From Gammaproteobacteria bacterium (GTDB lineage: Bacteria; Pseudomonadota; Gammaproteobacteria; UBA4575), in contig JAPOYL010000021.1 in the NCBI GenBank assembly GCA_026706595.1, positions 1 through 64,000 on the forward strand: a stretch of DNA of 64,000 nt, in the 5' to 3' direction. A program made the position numbers and the translations under genes. Below, in pieces: positions 1-11,500 of the stretch. Within the stretch, counting starts at the first letter, position 1, and every line of letters begins with the position of its first letter. The notes beneath the pieces were generated by a model. It saw nothing but the letters and a program-made list of their open reading frames with translations. It made no database searches and was not told where the DNA came from.

Positions 1-439
1 GTTCCAGTTGCCCCGGACCCCATCCCGCATACCCCAGGGCGACAATCGCATTCCTGGGCCCGGTGCCCCGGCCGATATCCACAAGGATGTCTTCTGATGT
101 GGTCAGTTTCAGGTCGTCGTCAATCGTGTAGGTGGACGTCCACTTGCGGTCTGAATCGTGCAGCACGAATCCCCGGTTGGCGTGTACCGGGCCGCCCGCA
201 TACACCGGGTTGTGTACGGATGCCGTGTCCTGGTCATTCGCATCCACGTCATCGTCATCGGCATCCACGTCCAGGTAGCGGATCAGTTCATCGACACACA
301 GGGTGATCGGCTGGTTCACGACGATGCCCATGGCACCGTGCTCGTTGTGTTCACAAATCAGGGTTACCGTGCGTGAAAAATTCGGATCATGCAGGGCGGG
401 CATCGCCACGAGCAGTTGTTTGGTAAGGCTCTCTGACAT
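1..439 (-). CDS. algH: YqgE/AlgH family protein (UPF0301), 3' part cut by window edge
   Basis: Reverse complement from ATG at 439 reads MSESLTKQLLVAMPALHDPNFSRTVTLICEHNEHGAMGIVVNQPI...VYAGGPVHANRGFVLH, typical of YqgE/AlgH; upstream neighbour is gshB, a common arrangement. Confidence 0.9.
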   Translation of the reverse strand, partial: MSESLTKQLLVAMPALHDPNFSRTVTLICEHNEHGAMGIVVNQPITLCVDELIRYLDVDADDDDVDANDQDTASVHNPVYAGGPVHANRGFVLHDSDRKWTSTYTIDDDLKLTTSEDILVDIGRGTGPRNAIVALGYAGWGPGQLE

Positions 440-575
440 GTTTGACCGGGCATGCTACGGGATGTTTTCAAAACATCCAAACACGGATGCCTACCAATAT
501 ACCGCAGTTGCCACCCATTTTTCAGAAAATGATGGAGAATGGAAGACCCTCACATCATTTGATGACCCGTCCCGC

Positions 576-1541
576 TCAGTCGGTGCCTGGCGTCTGGTCG
601 AGCCTTTTCTCGATCGTGTCGAACAGGGTCGCGGCAATATTGAGGCCGCACATCTTGTCCAGTTCGCGGATGCCCGTCGGGCTGGTCACGTTGATTTCCG
701 TCAGGTAATCGCCGATCACGTCGATGCCGACAAAGTCAAGCTGCCTGGCCTGCAATTCCGGCTTGATCTGCTCGCAGATCCATCGATCCCGTTCGCTCAG
801 GGCAGCGGCTTTCGGAGTGCCGCCCTTGGCCAGGTTGGCGCGCAGTTCGCCTTCGGCGGGAATCCGGACCAAGGCATGCGGCACGGGTTCCCCGCCAATC
901 AGCAGAATCCGTTTGTCCCCCTCCCGGTACTCGGCGATCAGTTTCTGCGCCATCACCGTGCGTGTGCCGTGCTGGGTTGCGGTTTCCAGGATGACACCGC
1001 GGTTCGGGTCATCGTGTCGCATGCGAAAGACCAGGTCGCCTGCCATGCCATCCAGTGGTTTGACCACGGCTTCCTGGTGTGTATCGACGAACCGCTCGAG
1101 CGCCTGCCGGTTGCGGCTGACCACATAGGGCACGGTGCATTCGGCAAAGCAGGTGGCGAACAGTTTTTCATTGGTATTGCGCAAGCTTGCGGGATGATTG
1201 ATCACCCGCACCCCGCCTTGCTGTACCCATTCCAGCAAAAAGGTCGTGTAGATGTACTCCATGTCGAACGGCGGATCCTTGCGCATCAGGATCACGTCAA
1301 GTTCACACAGGTCCTGGACGGTGCTCGCCTCAAGCCGGGCCCAGTCGCCAGGATCGTCCTGCACCGTGATGCGTGCGGTGCGGCCCATCACCGCGCCATC
1401 CTGCAGGAAAATGTCAGACGGCTGCAGGTAGTGGGTGAGCCAGCCCCTGCGCTGTGCCTCGAGCAGCATGGCGAACGTGCTGTCCTTGCGAACGGCGATG
1501 TTCTCCACAGGGTCCATGACTACGGCTAGTTTTATGCTCAT
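576..1541 (-). CDS. gshB: Glutathione synthase
   Basis: MSIKLAVVMDPVENIAVRKDSTFAMLLEAQRRG...; GGEPVPHALVRIPAEGELRANLAKGG; DFVGIDVIGDYLTEINVTSPTG. Internal start at 1541 preferred over the ORF start at 1586. Confidence 0.95.
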   Translation of the reverse strand: MSIKLAVVMDPVENIAVRKDSTFAMLLEAQRRGWLTHYLQPSDIFLQDGAVMGRTARITVQDDPGDWARLEASTVQDLCELDVILMRKDPPFDMEYIYTTFLLEWVQQGGVRVINHPASLRNTNEKLFATCFAECTVPYVVSRNRQALERFVDTHQEAVVKPLDGMAGDLVFRMRHDDPNRGVILETATQHGTRTVMAQKLIAEYREGDKRILLIGGEPVPHALVRIPAEGELRANLAKGGTPKAAALSERDRWICEQIKPELQARQLDFVGIDVIGDYLTEINVTSPTGIRELDKMCGLNIAATLFDTIEKRLDQTPGTD

Positions 1542-1631
1542 CGAAAGGCGTTGCCCCGTTGGTACAGGCTGTCTACAGGATAGCATCCCGGATGCAGGTA
1601 CAGGCCCGATTGTGCAGGAGCACGGGCTCGG

Positions 1632-2381
1632 CTAGCCATTGTCATGTGCGGATAAATCTCCCCACAGCAACTGCGCGCTGACGAGTGCGGTCAATGCAGC
1701 CGTTTCGGTGCGCAATATCCGTGGACCGAGGCTCACCGCCTCGAACCCCTTGGCGATGACCTGCTCTTTCTCGGTGCCGGTGAGACCGCCTTCCGGCCCG
1801 ATCGCCAGCCAGACTTTTTCCACCGGGTTTCGGGCAAAGTTCGCCAGCCTGTCGCCTGCGCCCATGTCGAGAACGAATCCCCGCGCAGCTTTGCTGAGCG
1901 AGTGCAGGCTGCCCAGGTCCTCGGCTTCGTGCAGGACGGGAAGCACTGCACGTCCGCACTGCTCGCAGGCGCTGATGATGATGTTCTGCCAGTGTTGCCG
2001 CCGCTTAGCCCGGACCTGGTCCGAGAACCGGGTCACGGTCCGTTCGGTGATGACCGGATGGATTTCACTCACGCCGGCCTCGACCGTCTTCTGGATGGCA
2101 AAGTCCATGTGCGTGCCTTTCGATACCCCGAGCACCAGGTGGGTTTCCAGATTGGATTCTTCCCTGGCAGGGATCCGTTCGGTGATCCGCACGGTCATGG
2201 CTTTCTTGTGCAGGGTTACCGGCTGGCCGGGATAGTCGTAGCCGTCCCCGTTGAACAGTACCAGCGGGGAATGCTTGTGGATGCGAAGCACGTGGGTTGC
2301 ACGATGCCGGGTGCTGTCATCCAGGCGGACTTCGTCGCGTACCGTCAGCCTCTGGGGGGTGTACAGACGGATGGCCTGCAT
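1632..2381 (-). CDS. rsmE: 16S rRNA (uracil(1498)-N(3))-methyltransferase RsmE
   Basis: RIHKHSPLVLFNGDGYDYPG, WLAIGPEGGLTGTEKEQV, LGPRILRTETAALTALVSAQ: RsmE SPOUT motifs. Confidence 0.93.
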   Translation of the reverse strand: MQAIRLYTPQRLTVRDEVRLDDSTRHRATHVLRIHKHSPLVLFNGDGYDYPGQPVTLHKKAMTVRITERIPAREESNLETHLVLGVSKGTHMDFAIQKTVEAGVSEIHPVITERTVTRFSDQVRAKRRQHWQNIIISACEQCGRAVLPVLHEAEDLGSLHSLSKAARGFVLDMGAGDRLANFARNPVEKVWLAIGPEGGLTGTEKEQVIAKGFEAVSLGPRILRTETAALTALVSAQLLWGDLSAHDNG

Positions 2382-2408
2382 GGTGCCGAAGGCAGGTGAG
2401 TGCCGGGT

Positions 2409-3722
2409 TCAGTAGCGGTAGTAGTCAGGCTTGTAGGGCCCGTTCGGGTCTACCCCGATGTATCCCGCCTGCTCCGGGGTCAGCCGGGTCAATTTCGCAC
2501 CGATCTTGTCCAGGTGCAGCCGTGCGACTTCCTCGTCCAGCGTCTTCGGCAGCACGTACACCTTGTTTTCGTAGCGCTCCGGATACTTCCACAATTCAAG
2601 CTGTGCAAGTACCTGGTTGGTGAAGGAGTTCGACATCACGAAACTCGGATGGCCGGTGGCGCAGCCCAGGTTCACCAGGCGGCCTTCTGCCAGGAGGATG
2701 ATGCGCTTGCCATCCGGAAAGCGCACATGATCCACCTGCGGCTTGATGTTTTCCCACGGATACTGCTTGAGGCTTGCGACATCGATTTCATTGTCGAAGT
2801 GCCCGATGTTGCAAACAATGGCCTGGTCCTTCATGGCGCACATATGGTCGTGGCCGATGACATGGTAGTTGCCGGTCGCGGTGACAAAGATGTCCGTGCT
2901 CGAGACCACGTCCTCCAGGGTGACCACGCGAAACCCCGCCATGGCGGCCTGCAATGCGCAAATGGGATCGATTTCCGTAATCAGGACGTTCGCGCCGAGG
3001 CTGCGCAGGGACTGCGCACAGCCCTTGCCGACATCGCCGAAACCGAAGACGACCGCGGTTTTGGCCGCAATCATGACATCGGTTGCACGCTTGATTCCGT
3101 CGACCAGCGATTCGCGGCAGCCGTACAGGTTGTCGAACTTGGACTTGGTCACGGAATCGTTCACATTGAATGCCGGGACTTTCAGCTCACTCCTTTTTTC
3201 CATTTCCATCAGGCGGTGCACCCCGGTGGTGGTCTCTTCGGACAGCCCCTTTACGTGGTCCAGCAGCTCGGGGAAATTTTCATGCATGATCTTGGTCAGG
3301 TCGCCGCCGTCGTCGAGCAGCATGTTCGGATGCCAGCCGCCGGGCCCGTGGATGGTCTGTTCGATGCACCATGTGTAGTCCTCCTCCGTTTCACCCTTCC
3401 AGGCAAACACGGGGACCCCGCTGGCTGCCATGGCCGCAGCGGCATGATCCTGGGTGGAAAATATGTTGCAGGAGGACCAGCGTACCTGTGCGCCCAATGC
3501 CGTCAGGGTTTCAATCAGCACGGCGGTCTGCACCGTCATGTGCAGGCAGCCCGCGATGCGTGCACCCGCCAGCGGCTTCTCATTGCCGTACTTTTGACGC
3601 AGGGCCATCAGGCCGGGCATTTCGGTTTCGGCAATGGCGATCTCCTTGCGCCCCCAGTCGGCCAGGGCGAGGTCCGCCACCTTGAAATCCGCTACCTCTT
3701 TCTGCACAGATTGAATACTCAT
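2409..3722 (-). CDS. ahcY: Adenosylhomocysteinase
   Basis: [38 protein letters not shown]-like [37 protein letters not shown]-terminal PDYYRY. Confidence 0.97.
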   Translation of the reverse strand: MSIQSVQKEVADFKVADLALADWGRKEIAIAETEMPGLMALRQKYGNEKPLAGARIAGCLHMTVQTAVLIETLTALGAQVRWSSCNIFSTQDHAAAAMAASGVPVFAWKGETEEDYTWCIEQTIHGPGGWHPNMLLDDGGDLTKIMHENFPELLDHVKGLSEETTTGVHRLMEMEKRSELKVPAFNVNDSVTKSKFDNLYGCRESLVDGIKRATDVMIAAKTAVVFGFGDVGKGCAQSLRSLGANVLITEIDPICALQAAMAGFRVVTLEDVVSSTDIFVTATGNYHVIGHDHMCAMKDQAIVCNIGHFDNEIDVASLKQYPWENIKPQVDHVRFPDGKRIILLAEGRLVNLGCATGHPSFVMSNSFTNQVLAQLELWKYPERYENKVYVLPKTLDEEVARLHLDKIGAKLTRLTPEQAGYIGVDPNGPYKPDYYRY

Positions 3723-3755
3723 AATCCTGTCGTGTGATTCAGCCAGTTCGTGGCA

Positions 3756-4928
3756 TTATACCACCGCACCCGATTCGGCCCGTTCCTTCAGCTCATCCAC
3801 CCGGTCCGTGCGTTCCCAGCGAAAACTGTCCTCGTTGCGGCCAAAATGTCCGTAGCTGGCCGTGGCCTGGTAGATCGGGTGAAGCAGGTCCAGCATGGAC
3901 AGGATCCCATAAGGAGACAGGTCAAACATGTCCCGCACGATCGCCTCGATCCTGTCGTCGGTCACGCTCCCCGTACCGAAGGTATCGATCGAGATGGAGG
4001 TCGGCTGTGCCAGGCCGATGGCGTACGAGATCTGGATTTCGCAGCGTTCCGCCAGCCCCGCGGCAACCACGTTCTTGGCGACATAACGCCCTGCGTATGC
4101 TGCCGAGCGATCGACCTTGGAGGGATCCTTGCCCGAGAAGGCGCCGCCGCCATGGCGCGCCATGCCCCCGTAGGTATCGACGATGATCTTGCGTCCGGTC
4201 AGCCCGCAGTCGCCGACCGGGCCTCCGGTCTCGAACCGGCCGGTGGGATTGATGTGGATCTTGGTGTCCGCCGTCAGCCACTTTTCCGGCAGGACCGGCC
4301 GTATGATCAGTTCACGGACCGCTTCGTGCAGGTCTTCCTGGCGGACTTCCGGGTCATGCTGGGTGGAAAGCACCACCGCATCGATGCGGCTCGGAGTGCC
4401 GTCCTCGTAGACGAAGGTGACCTGGCTTTTGGCATCCGGGCGCAACCAGGACAGCTTGCCTGCCCGCCGGATTGCGGACTGCTGCTGTACCAGGCGGTGT
4501 GCGTAGGTGATCGGTGCCGGCATGAGCACATCGGTTTCATTGCAGGCATAGCCGAACATCATGCCCTGATCGCCCGCGCCCTGGTCCTCCTTGCTTTCGC
4601 GGTCGACCCCGCGTGCAATGTCGGGCGACTGCTTGCCCAGCGCATTGATGACGGCACAGGTATGTCCGTCGAAACCGATCCGGGAGTGGTCATACCCGAT
4701 CCCGTTGACCGTGTGCCGGACCACGGACTCGAGGTCCGTGTGGGCCGTGGTCGTGACCTCTCCTGCGAGCACCACCATGCCGGTTTTGACAAGCGTCTCG
4801 CAGGCGACGCGTGCCCCGGGATCCTGTTCAAGCAAGGCATCGAGCACCGCATCGGAGATCTGGTCGGCCATCTTGTCCGGATGTCCCTCGGAAACGGACT
4901 CGGAGGTGAAAACGCGTGTTGCAGGCAT
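3756..4928 (-). CDS. metK: S-adenosylmethionine synthase
   Basis: [67 protein letters not shown]. Confidence 0.98.
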   Translation of the reverse strand: MPATRVFTSESVSEGHPDKMADQISDAVLDALLEQDPGARVACETLVKTGMVVLAGEVTTTAHTDLESVVRHTVNGIGYDHSRIGFDGHTCAVINALGKQSPDIARGVDRESKEDQGAGDQGMMFGYACNETDVLMPAPITYAHRLVQQQSAIRRAGKLSWLRPDAKSQVTFVYEDGTPSRIDAVVLSTQHDPEVRQEDLHEAVRELIIRPVLPEKWLTADTKIHINPTGRFETGGPVGDCGLTGRKIIVDTYGGMARHGGGAFSGKDPSKVDRSAAYAGRYVAKNVVAAGLAERCEIQISYAIGLAQPTSISIDTFGTGSVTDDRIEAIVRDMFDLSPYGILSMLDLLHPIYQATASYGHFGRNEDSFRWERTDRVDELKERAESGAVV

Positions 4929-4950
4929 GAGCCTCTTTGGGTCTGGTATG

Positions 4951-4971
4951 GCCTGTCAACGGTTAACAGGC
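4951..4971. promoter_or_regulatory. Imperfect palindrome in the metK 5' leader (operator or leader hairpin candidate)
   Basis: GCCTGTcAACgGTTaACAGGC, ~25 bp upstream of the metK start codon. Confidence 0.35.
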
Positions 4972-5031
4972 GTCTTGAATCGCGCTATTCTACGCAATTC
5001 GAGCACAATTAAAAAATGCATTCCTGATTCA

Positions 5032-5589
5032 ATGGCACGCACACCTTCCAACATGATGCCGTTGGGCACCCCGGCGCCGGATTTTTGCCTGCCGGATACG
5101 GTTTCCGGAAAGGAAGTGCGCCTGTCGGACGTGCGCGGCGAGGTGGCGACCGTCGTCATGTTCATATGCAACCACTGCCCCTTCGTGAAGCATATCCAGG
5201 ACGAGCTGGCGCGCCTTGGCCAGGAGTACCCCGCCCAGGGCGTCTCCTTGGTGGCCATCAGTTCCAACGATGCCGACCAGTATCCCGAGGATTCACCGGA
5301 AAACATGAAGGCCCTGGCGGTGTCCCTCGGATACTCCTTTCCCTACCTGTACGACGAGAGCCAGCAGGTGGCCAAGTCGTACGATGCGGCCTGCACGCCC
5401 GATATCTTTGTTTTCGACGAGGCCCTGGAATGCGCATACCGGGGGCAACTGGACGGCTCGCGGCCCGGCAATGGCATCCCGGTGACCGGCGAGGACCTGC
5501 GATCTGCCCTCGACGCCCTGCTGGCCGGCCAGATTGTTGACCCCGTGCAGAAACCCAGTGTGGGGTGCAACATCAAGTGGAAGGCATGA
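5032..5589 (+). CDS. Thioredoxin-fold redoxin (AhpC/TSA-like) protein
   Basis: LGTPAPDFCLPDTVSGKEVRLSDVRGEVATVVMFICNHCPFVKHIQDELARLGQEY; CNHCPF replaces CxxC. In frame with the 4591 ORF. Confidence 0.85.
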   Translation: MARTPSNMMPLGTPAPDFCLPDTVSGKEVRLSDVRGEVATVVMFICNHCPFVKHIQDELARLGQEYPAQGVSLVAISSNDADQYPEDSPENMKALAVSLGYSFPYLYDESQQVAKSYDAACTPDIFVFDEALECAYRGQLDGSRPGNGIPVTGEDLRSALDALLAGQIVDPVQKPSVGCNIKWKA

Positions 5590-5697
5590 CGTCTTGCCGG
5601 GGATGAACCGAGAGGGAGCGTCCGCTGGCTGAAGCAGACCGGTTGACGTGGCCGGTCATGCGGATCAGGAATTTCTGCATCGCACCCGTGGTGCGAT

Positions 5698-7282
5698 ATG
5701 CTGCATGGTAATGGCAACTGTTTCAGAAAGACTGACAGCGCACCGGTGGCATTGTGCCCCAGGGGTGCTGTTTGTGGCCATCGCCGGATTTCTCATGGCC
5801 GCGTGTTCACAAAAATTGATGCCGCCGACCGAGGAGTCGGCGCAGCACTTGCCCGAAAAATTCACCGGCGAAGCCGCGGGTGAGGCCTACGCGCCACTGC
5901 AGTGGTGGAAAACATTCAACGACCCGGGGCTGGACCGGGTCGTCGAGGCCGTACTCACATCGAACCTCGACCTGGCAGAAGCCGTGGCGCGGGTTGAGCA
6001 GGCCCGGGCCCGGGCGGGCATTGCAAATGCCGCCAGGTACCCTGCGCTGCAGCCATCTGCGTCCGGCGAGGACACGGATACACCCACCAATGCGGGCGTG
6101 GGGGAGCAGATTGAAGAGATCGGGTTGAGCCCGGAACTCAAGCAGGAGTTCGGCATTTCCGTACCGGACCGCCTGGCGGTGACCACGTACTCCCTGAATG
6201 CAAACTTCTCCTACGAGGCCGACTTCTGGGGCCGCAACCGCAATGATGCACGGGCGGCGCGTGCCCAGCACCTGGCTTCGGAGTGGGATTACCGGGCCGC
6301 GCGGATCGGGGTGGTTGCAGAAACCGTGCGCACGTACATCGAGATCGCCTGGTTGCGCCGTCAACTTAAGCTGTCAGACGAGATCGTGGGGATCCTGCAG
6401 GAGCGCGAGAAGCTCACTACGGCCCGCTATCAGCGTGGCCTCAACACGGCGCGTGAACTCTATACCGCACGGCTGCAACTGTGGAACTCGCAAGCTGAAC
6501 TGCCAGCCGTCCGGGGGCGCCTGGCCGATGCAGAAGGGCGCCTGTGGACCTTGCTGGGCGGGTACCGGGCGGACCTGGCCGGCATGTTGCCTGATGCCCT
6601 GTCGCCCTCTGCAACATTCGATCGCATTCCAGTGGGCATCCCGGCCGACCTCCTCACTCAGCGTCCCGATGTGGGCGCGGCCCAGCAGCGAATGCAGGCG
6701 GCCCGCTATGCCGTCGGGGCCCGGCGCGCCGAGCTGCTGCCGTCGCTGTCCTTGTCCGGCACCATCGGGCTGCAGGGCTCGGACACCCGCGAGTGGCTGG
6801 ATGCGGCCCAGTGGTTCAAGAACCTGAGCCTGAATCTGGTCGGGCCGGTATTCCAGGGCAAGCGGCTGCGTCACAATGTGACCCTCGCGGAGACCCGCCT
6901 GAAAGAGGCGGTTTTTGCGTACAGGCACTCGGTGGTCACCGCGGTCAACGAGGTCGAGGCCGTGCTGACCCGGCTTGAGACCAGCCAGCAGCGCCATGCC
7001 CTGCTGAGCTCGTCCGTCGAGGAAGCCCGGGCGGAGGCGGCCTTTCAGGAACGCCGCTACGGGTCCGGAGTCGGCGACTACGATGCCTTTCTGGCAGCCT
7101 CGGAAACGCTCACCAGCATGAAATCCTCGCTGGCGGCAGCAGAACGCGATCTGGGGTACATGCGCCTCGCGCTGCATCGCGCGCTGGGAGGCGTGTGGAC
7201 GGCGGCCGATCCCGAAGCGGCACGAATCGACGATTCTCCACAGGTTGCGGACCTTCGGGCCGCATCCCCAGCCACGGAGTGA
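5698..7282 (+). CDS. Outer membrane efflux lipoprotein of RND system (NodT/OprM family); exact start uncertain
   Basis: ORF 5648..7282; MAACSQKLMPPTEES lipobox-like region, YEADFWGRNRNDARAARAQ, LTQRPDVGAAQQRMQAARYAVGARRAELLPSLSLSG. Start could be any of several in-frame Met codons. Confidence 0.9.
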
Positions 7283-7288
7283 ACCGGC

Positions 7289-8518
7289 ATGAATAGACTG
7301 AAGGACAGACTGAAAAGCTACCTGGTTGCCGCTGGGGTCCTGGCGGGTGCGGTAGTGCTGGCATCCATCCTGGTTTCACTGGCTCCAGAGCCGGAACGCG
7401 TTGAGCAACCGCCTCAAATTCCGTTCGTGCAGTCCGCCCAGGTGGTTACCGGGGTTGGAGCCATCCCCGTGTACGGTGCGGGAACCGTGCGGCCCAGCGC
7501 GGAAATTGACATCACCTCGCAAGTCAGTGGCCGGGTCGACTGGATGAATCCGAGTTTCCACAGCGGTGGGCGGATCAAGGCGGGCGATACGATCTTCCGC
7601 ATCGAACAGGAGGACTACCAGTATCGCCTGCGCGAGGCCATGGCCGATCTCGAGGACCGGAAAGTGGCCCTGCTCGAGGCCCGGGAGTTGGCGGCCGTCG
7701 CCCGTACCGAATTCGAGCAGTTCTCCGGGCGCCAACGGGAGTCCGGGTCCACGGTCACCCAGGCAAGTCCCCTGGTGTTGCGAGAACCCCAGCTGAAGGC
7801 CGCCCAGGCCGCGCTGAAACGCGAGGAGGCCAAGGTCGCCGAAGCCAAGCTTGCGTTGGCCCGAACCAGTGTGAAGGCACCCTTTGACGGCTATGTGCGC
7901 GAGGAATCCGTGGACATCGGCCAGTTTCTGACCGTGGGCCAGGTCGTCGGGCGGCTGTTCGCCGCCGATGCGGTCGAGGTGGTTCTGCCCCTGTCCGATG
8001 CCAACACCGCGCTGATCCCCGGACTGTGGGAGCTTCAGGCGGGGGATGCCAAGCAACGGGTGAATGCGCGCGTCATCGCGAGATATGCAGATGCCCACTA
8101 CGCCTGGGACGGCTATGTGGACCGCGCCGAGGCATCACTCGACAAGCAGACACGCACCATCGACGTGATTGTGCGTGTCCCCGAGCCCTTTTCTGCAGGC
8201 ACCCAGGTCGGCTCGCAAGACCACATCCGCCAGGCCCCGCCGCTTCTGGTGGGCAAGTTCGTGGAGGTCGAAATCGAGGGACTTACGCCGGAGAGCTATT
8301 TCCGCATCCCGCGTTCGGCCCTGCAGCCGGGGAACGAGGTCTGGGTCATCGGCGATGAGCAAAGGGTCGGTATTGTCCCGCTACAGGTCCTGCAGCGCGG
8401 CAATGACGAGATCTTCGTGACCGGCGCCCTTGAAAAGGGACAGGCCGTTGTCACGGGTGGCATTCAGTTTGCCACCGAAGGCATGAGGGTACGCAGTCTG
8501 GACACGGGACAACAATGA
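7289..8518 (+). CDS. RND efflux periplasmic adaptor (membrane fusion protein)
   Basis: GAGTVRPSAEIDITSQVSGRVDWMNPSFHSGGRIKAGDTIFRIEQEDY; TSVKAPFDGYVREESVDIGQFLTVGQ. Confidence 0.92.
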   Translation: MNRLKDRLKSYLVAAGVLAGAVVLASILVSLAPEPERVEQPPQIPFVQSAQVVTGVGAIPVYGAGTVRPSAEIDITSQVSGRVDWMNPSFHSGGRIKAGDTIFRIEQEDYQYRLREAMADLEDRKVALLEARELAAVARTEFEQFSGRQRESGSTVTQASPLVLREPQLKAAQAALKREEAKVAEAKLALARTSVKAPFDGYVREESVDIGQFLTVGQVVGRLFAADAVEVVLPLSDANTALIPGLWELQAGDAKQRVNARVIARYADAHYAWDGYVDRAEASLDKQTRTIDVIVRVPEPFSAGTQVGSQDHIRQAPPLLVGKFVEVEIEGLTPESYFRIPRSALQPGNEVWVIGDEQRVGIVPLQVLQRGNDEIFVTGALEKGQAVVTGGIQFATEGMRVRSLDTGQQ

Positions 8519-11500
8519 GCCGGAACGGAAGCCAACTGGGAGAGCCGGGCGGCCCGATCGCCTACATGGCGGGCAACAGCGTCGCGGCCAACCTGTTCAT
8601 GTTCGTCATACTGGCCGCAGGCCTGGTGGCACTGACCGGTCTGGAGCGGGAATCATGGTCCACGGTGGAATTCAATACCATCGAAGTCTCCGTGGCCTAT
8701 CCGGGCGCCACACCGGATGAGGTGGAAGAGTCGATCGTGGTCAAGATCGAGGAGCAGGTCAACTCACTGGGTGATGTCAAGCGGGTGAAGTCCGTGGCAG
8801 CTCCAGGGATGGCATCAGTGCGTGCTGAACTGAAGATGGGCGCGGACATAGGTCGTGCGCTGGATGAAATCAAAACTGTAGTGGGTCGTATCCAGTCTTT
8901 CCCCGCTGCAGCCGAGCGTCCGCAATTCAGGGAAATGACCAACCATCAGAGCGTGGTTCGTATCCTTGTCTATGGAGAAATCTCCGAGCGCTCCCTTAAA
9001 GAACTGGCATACCAGATCGAGGATGAGCTGACTTCGCTTCCGGCTGTGTCATCGGTCGAGACCAGCGCTGTACGGAATTATGAGATTTCCATCGAGGTCC
9101 CGCAGGCTCGCTTGCGTGCCTTGGGCATTACCCTGGCTGATATCGCAAATACGATTCGCCACGGATCCCTGGATCTGTCAGCAGGCAGGATCGAAACCCG
9201 GGAAGCCGAGGTGCGTGTCCGCACCCTGGGTCAGCGCTATGTCCAGCAGGATTTTGAGGAAATTGTCGTTCTCAGCAGAAATGACGGCACGGTCGTGCGA
9301 CTGGGAGACATCGCCAAGGTACGCGATGGCTTTCAGGACTCCGATCTGATCGTACATCATCAGAATCAGCGTGCTGCCTTTGTTGAAGTCTACCGGGCTG
9401 AAGGGGAGCGGGTGATGGATGTTACCACCACGGTGCGGGAACACGTTGTCAACGTGATCCGTCCGTCCCTTCCTGACGGTGTCGGAATCACGATCTGGAA
9501 CGATGATTCTCAGGACTACAAGGAACGCGTTAACCTTCTGCTCAAGAATGGAATTCTGGGTTTGATGCTTGTTCTGATCGCGTTGGCCCTGTTTCTTGAG
9601 ATTCGGCTTGCTGTGTGGGTTGCTGCAGGTTTGGCTATCTCGGGCATCGGCGCTCTGGCCGTGATGTTGGCGGCTGATATTTCGATCAACACGGTTTCCC
9701 TGTTCGCGTTTGTTTTGGCGATTGGCATTGTGGTCGACGATGCAATTGTGGTTGCCGAGCATATCCACCTTGAACGAAGCCGAGGTACGCCTGGCATTGT
9801 TGCAGCGATTCGCGGCACACGACGGATCAAAGTGCCTCTGGTTTTTGCCGTGCTGACTTCCGTCGCGGCTTTCACGCCGCTGTTCTTCATACCCGGGGGC
9901 ATCGGACAGGTATGGAAGGCCCTGCCGGTGATCATCATTGCGATGCTGCTGATTTCCCTGATGGAATCCCTGCTGATCCTGCCCAACCACCTGTCCAATC
10001 TGCATGGACCGGAATGGAAGCCTACCGGGCCAGTTAACCGGTTTTTTGCCCAGGTCCAGGGTACGGTTGACGAGTTGCTGGGCCGATTCGTGAAGGGTCC
10101 CCTGGATCGGGCACTGCACTTTGCCACCGCCCAGCCTGTTGTGACGCTGGCAGGCGCCATCGGCCTGCTGATTCTCAGTGTTTCATTTCTACCGGCAGGC
10201 ATTGTCGCCACATCCTTTGCAGATGTCGTGGAGGGTGATTTTGTGACCGCCACGCTTGAGATGCCGGATGGCACCACGGCGCAAAGGACGTACGAGGTTG
10301 CGCAGGAACTTGAAGCCGCCGGGCATCGGGTAATCGAACGAATCTCGGCCGAGCGGCCCGAAGGTGCCCCGCCGCTGCTTTCCGGGGTCACCGTGACCGT
10401 CGGCCAGGGGCCGCGGGTCGAGGGGGGCGGGTTGGCGCCGAAGCTTTCACTGAACCCGGAACCCAACATCGCCACGATCGAATTCAAGTTGCTGAGTGCA
10501 CAGCAGCGGGAGATTTCTACCGGGGCGATTGCCCAGGCATGGCGCGATGAGGTGGGTATCCTGCCATACGTTCGTGGTATCACTTTCAGTGGCAAGGTCT
10601 TTGACCTGGGCAATCCCATTGAAGTGGTACTGTCGCATCCGGAAGCGCAACATCTCAACCAGATCGCAGGTTCTGTGGTTCATGGCTTGCGCGAAGTGGA
10701 AGGTGTCTTTGATGTGCGGTCTGACCATACGCCGGGAGTCAGGGAAATCCAGCTGGAGTTGCGGCCCGAGGCCCGTACCCTTGGACTCACGCTTGAAGAA
10801 ATGGCACAGCAGGCCCGTGCTGCATTCTTTGGTGCAGAGGCCTTGCGGGTGCAGCGCGGTCGCGAAGAGGTACGGGTTTATGTGCGCTTGCCCAAAGACG
10901 AGCGCAATGCCATCACCGATGTCGAGGGGTACCTGATCCGCACTTCCACCGGGGCTGAGGTTCCGTTAAGTCAGGTTGCGACGTTCAAATCGGGCATTTC
11001 GCCACCCGCGATTCGCAGAAAGGACGGACAGCGCGTTGTTACCGTTACGGCAGATGTGGACCAGACCGTGATTACCGGCGGGGAAGCCAATGCTATTTTG
11101 GCGGATTCAATCCTTGCAGGACTCAAAGAGGCACATCCCGACCTGACCTATACGTTTGGAGGAGAACAACAGGAGCAAATTGAATCCCTGGGTGCACTGA
11201 AACGTGGCTTTGCGGTTGCAATGCTCATGATATTTGCGCTGCTGGCCATTCCCCTGCGTTCCTATGTCAAGCCATTTATCATCATGGCCATTATCCCGTT
11301 CGGGCTCATCGGTGCGATCTGGGGTCACCTGGCATTGGGAATCGCAATGAGTGCGGCATCCTTCATGGGTATATTCGGCCTGAGCGGTGTCGTCGTAAAC
11401 GATTCCTTGGTGATGATTGATTTCATCGACCAGAAACTCGACGAGGGGGTGCCGGCGAGAACTGCGATCATAGAGGGCGCAAAGGGACGCTTTCGTCCAA

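Noticed and set aside
303-1529. Long plus-strand ORF opposite gshB/algH (408 aa)
   Set aside because: Antisense shadow of gshB; no recognisable family and low-complexity composition typical of high-GC antisense frames.
2400-5012. Long plus-strand ORFs opposite ahcY and metK (445 and 420 aa)
   Set aside because: Antisense frames of confidently identified genes.
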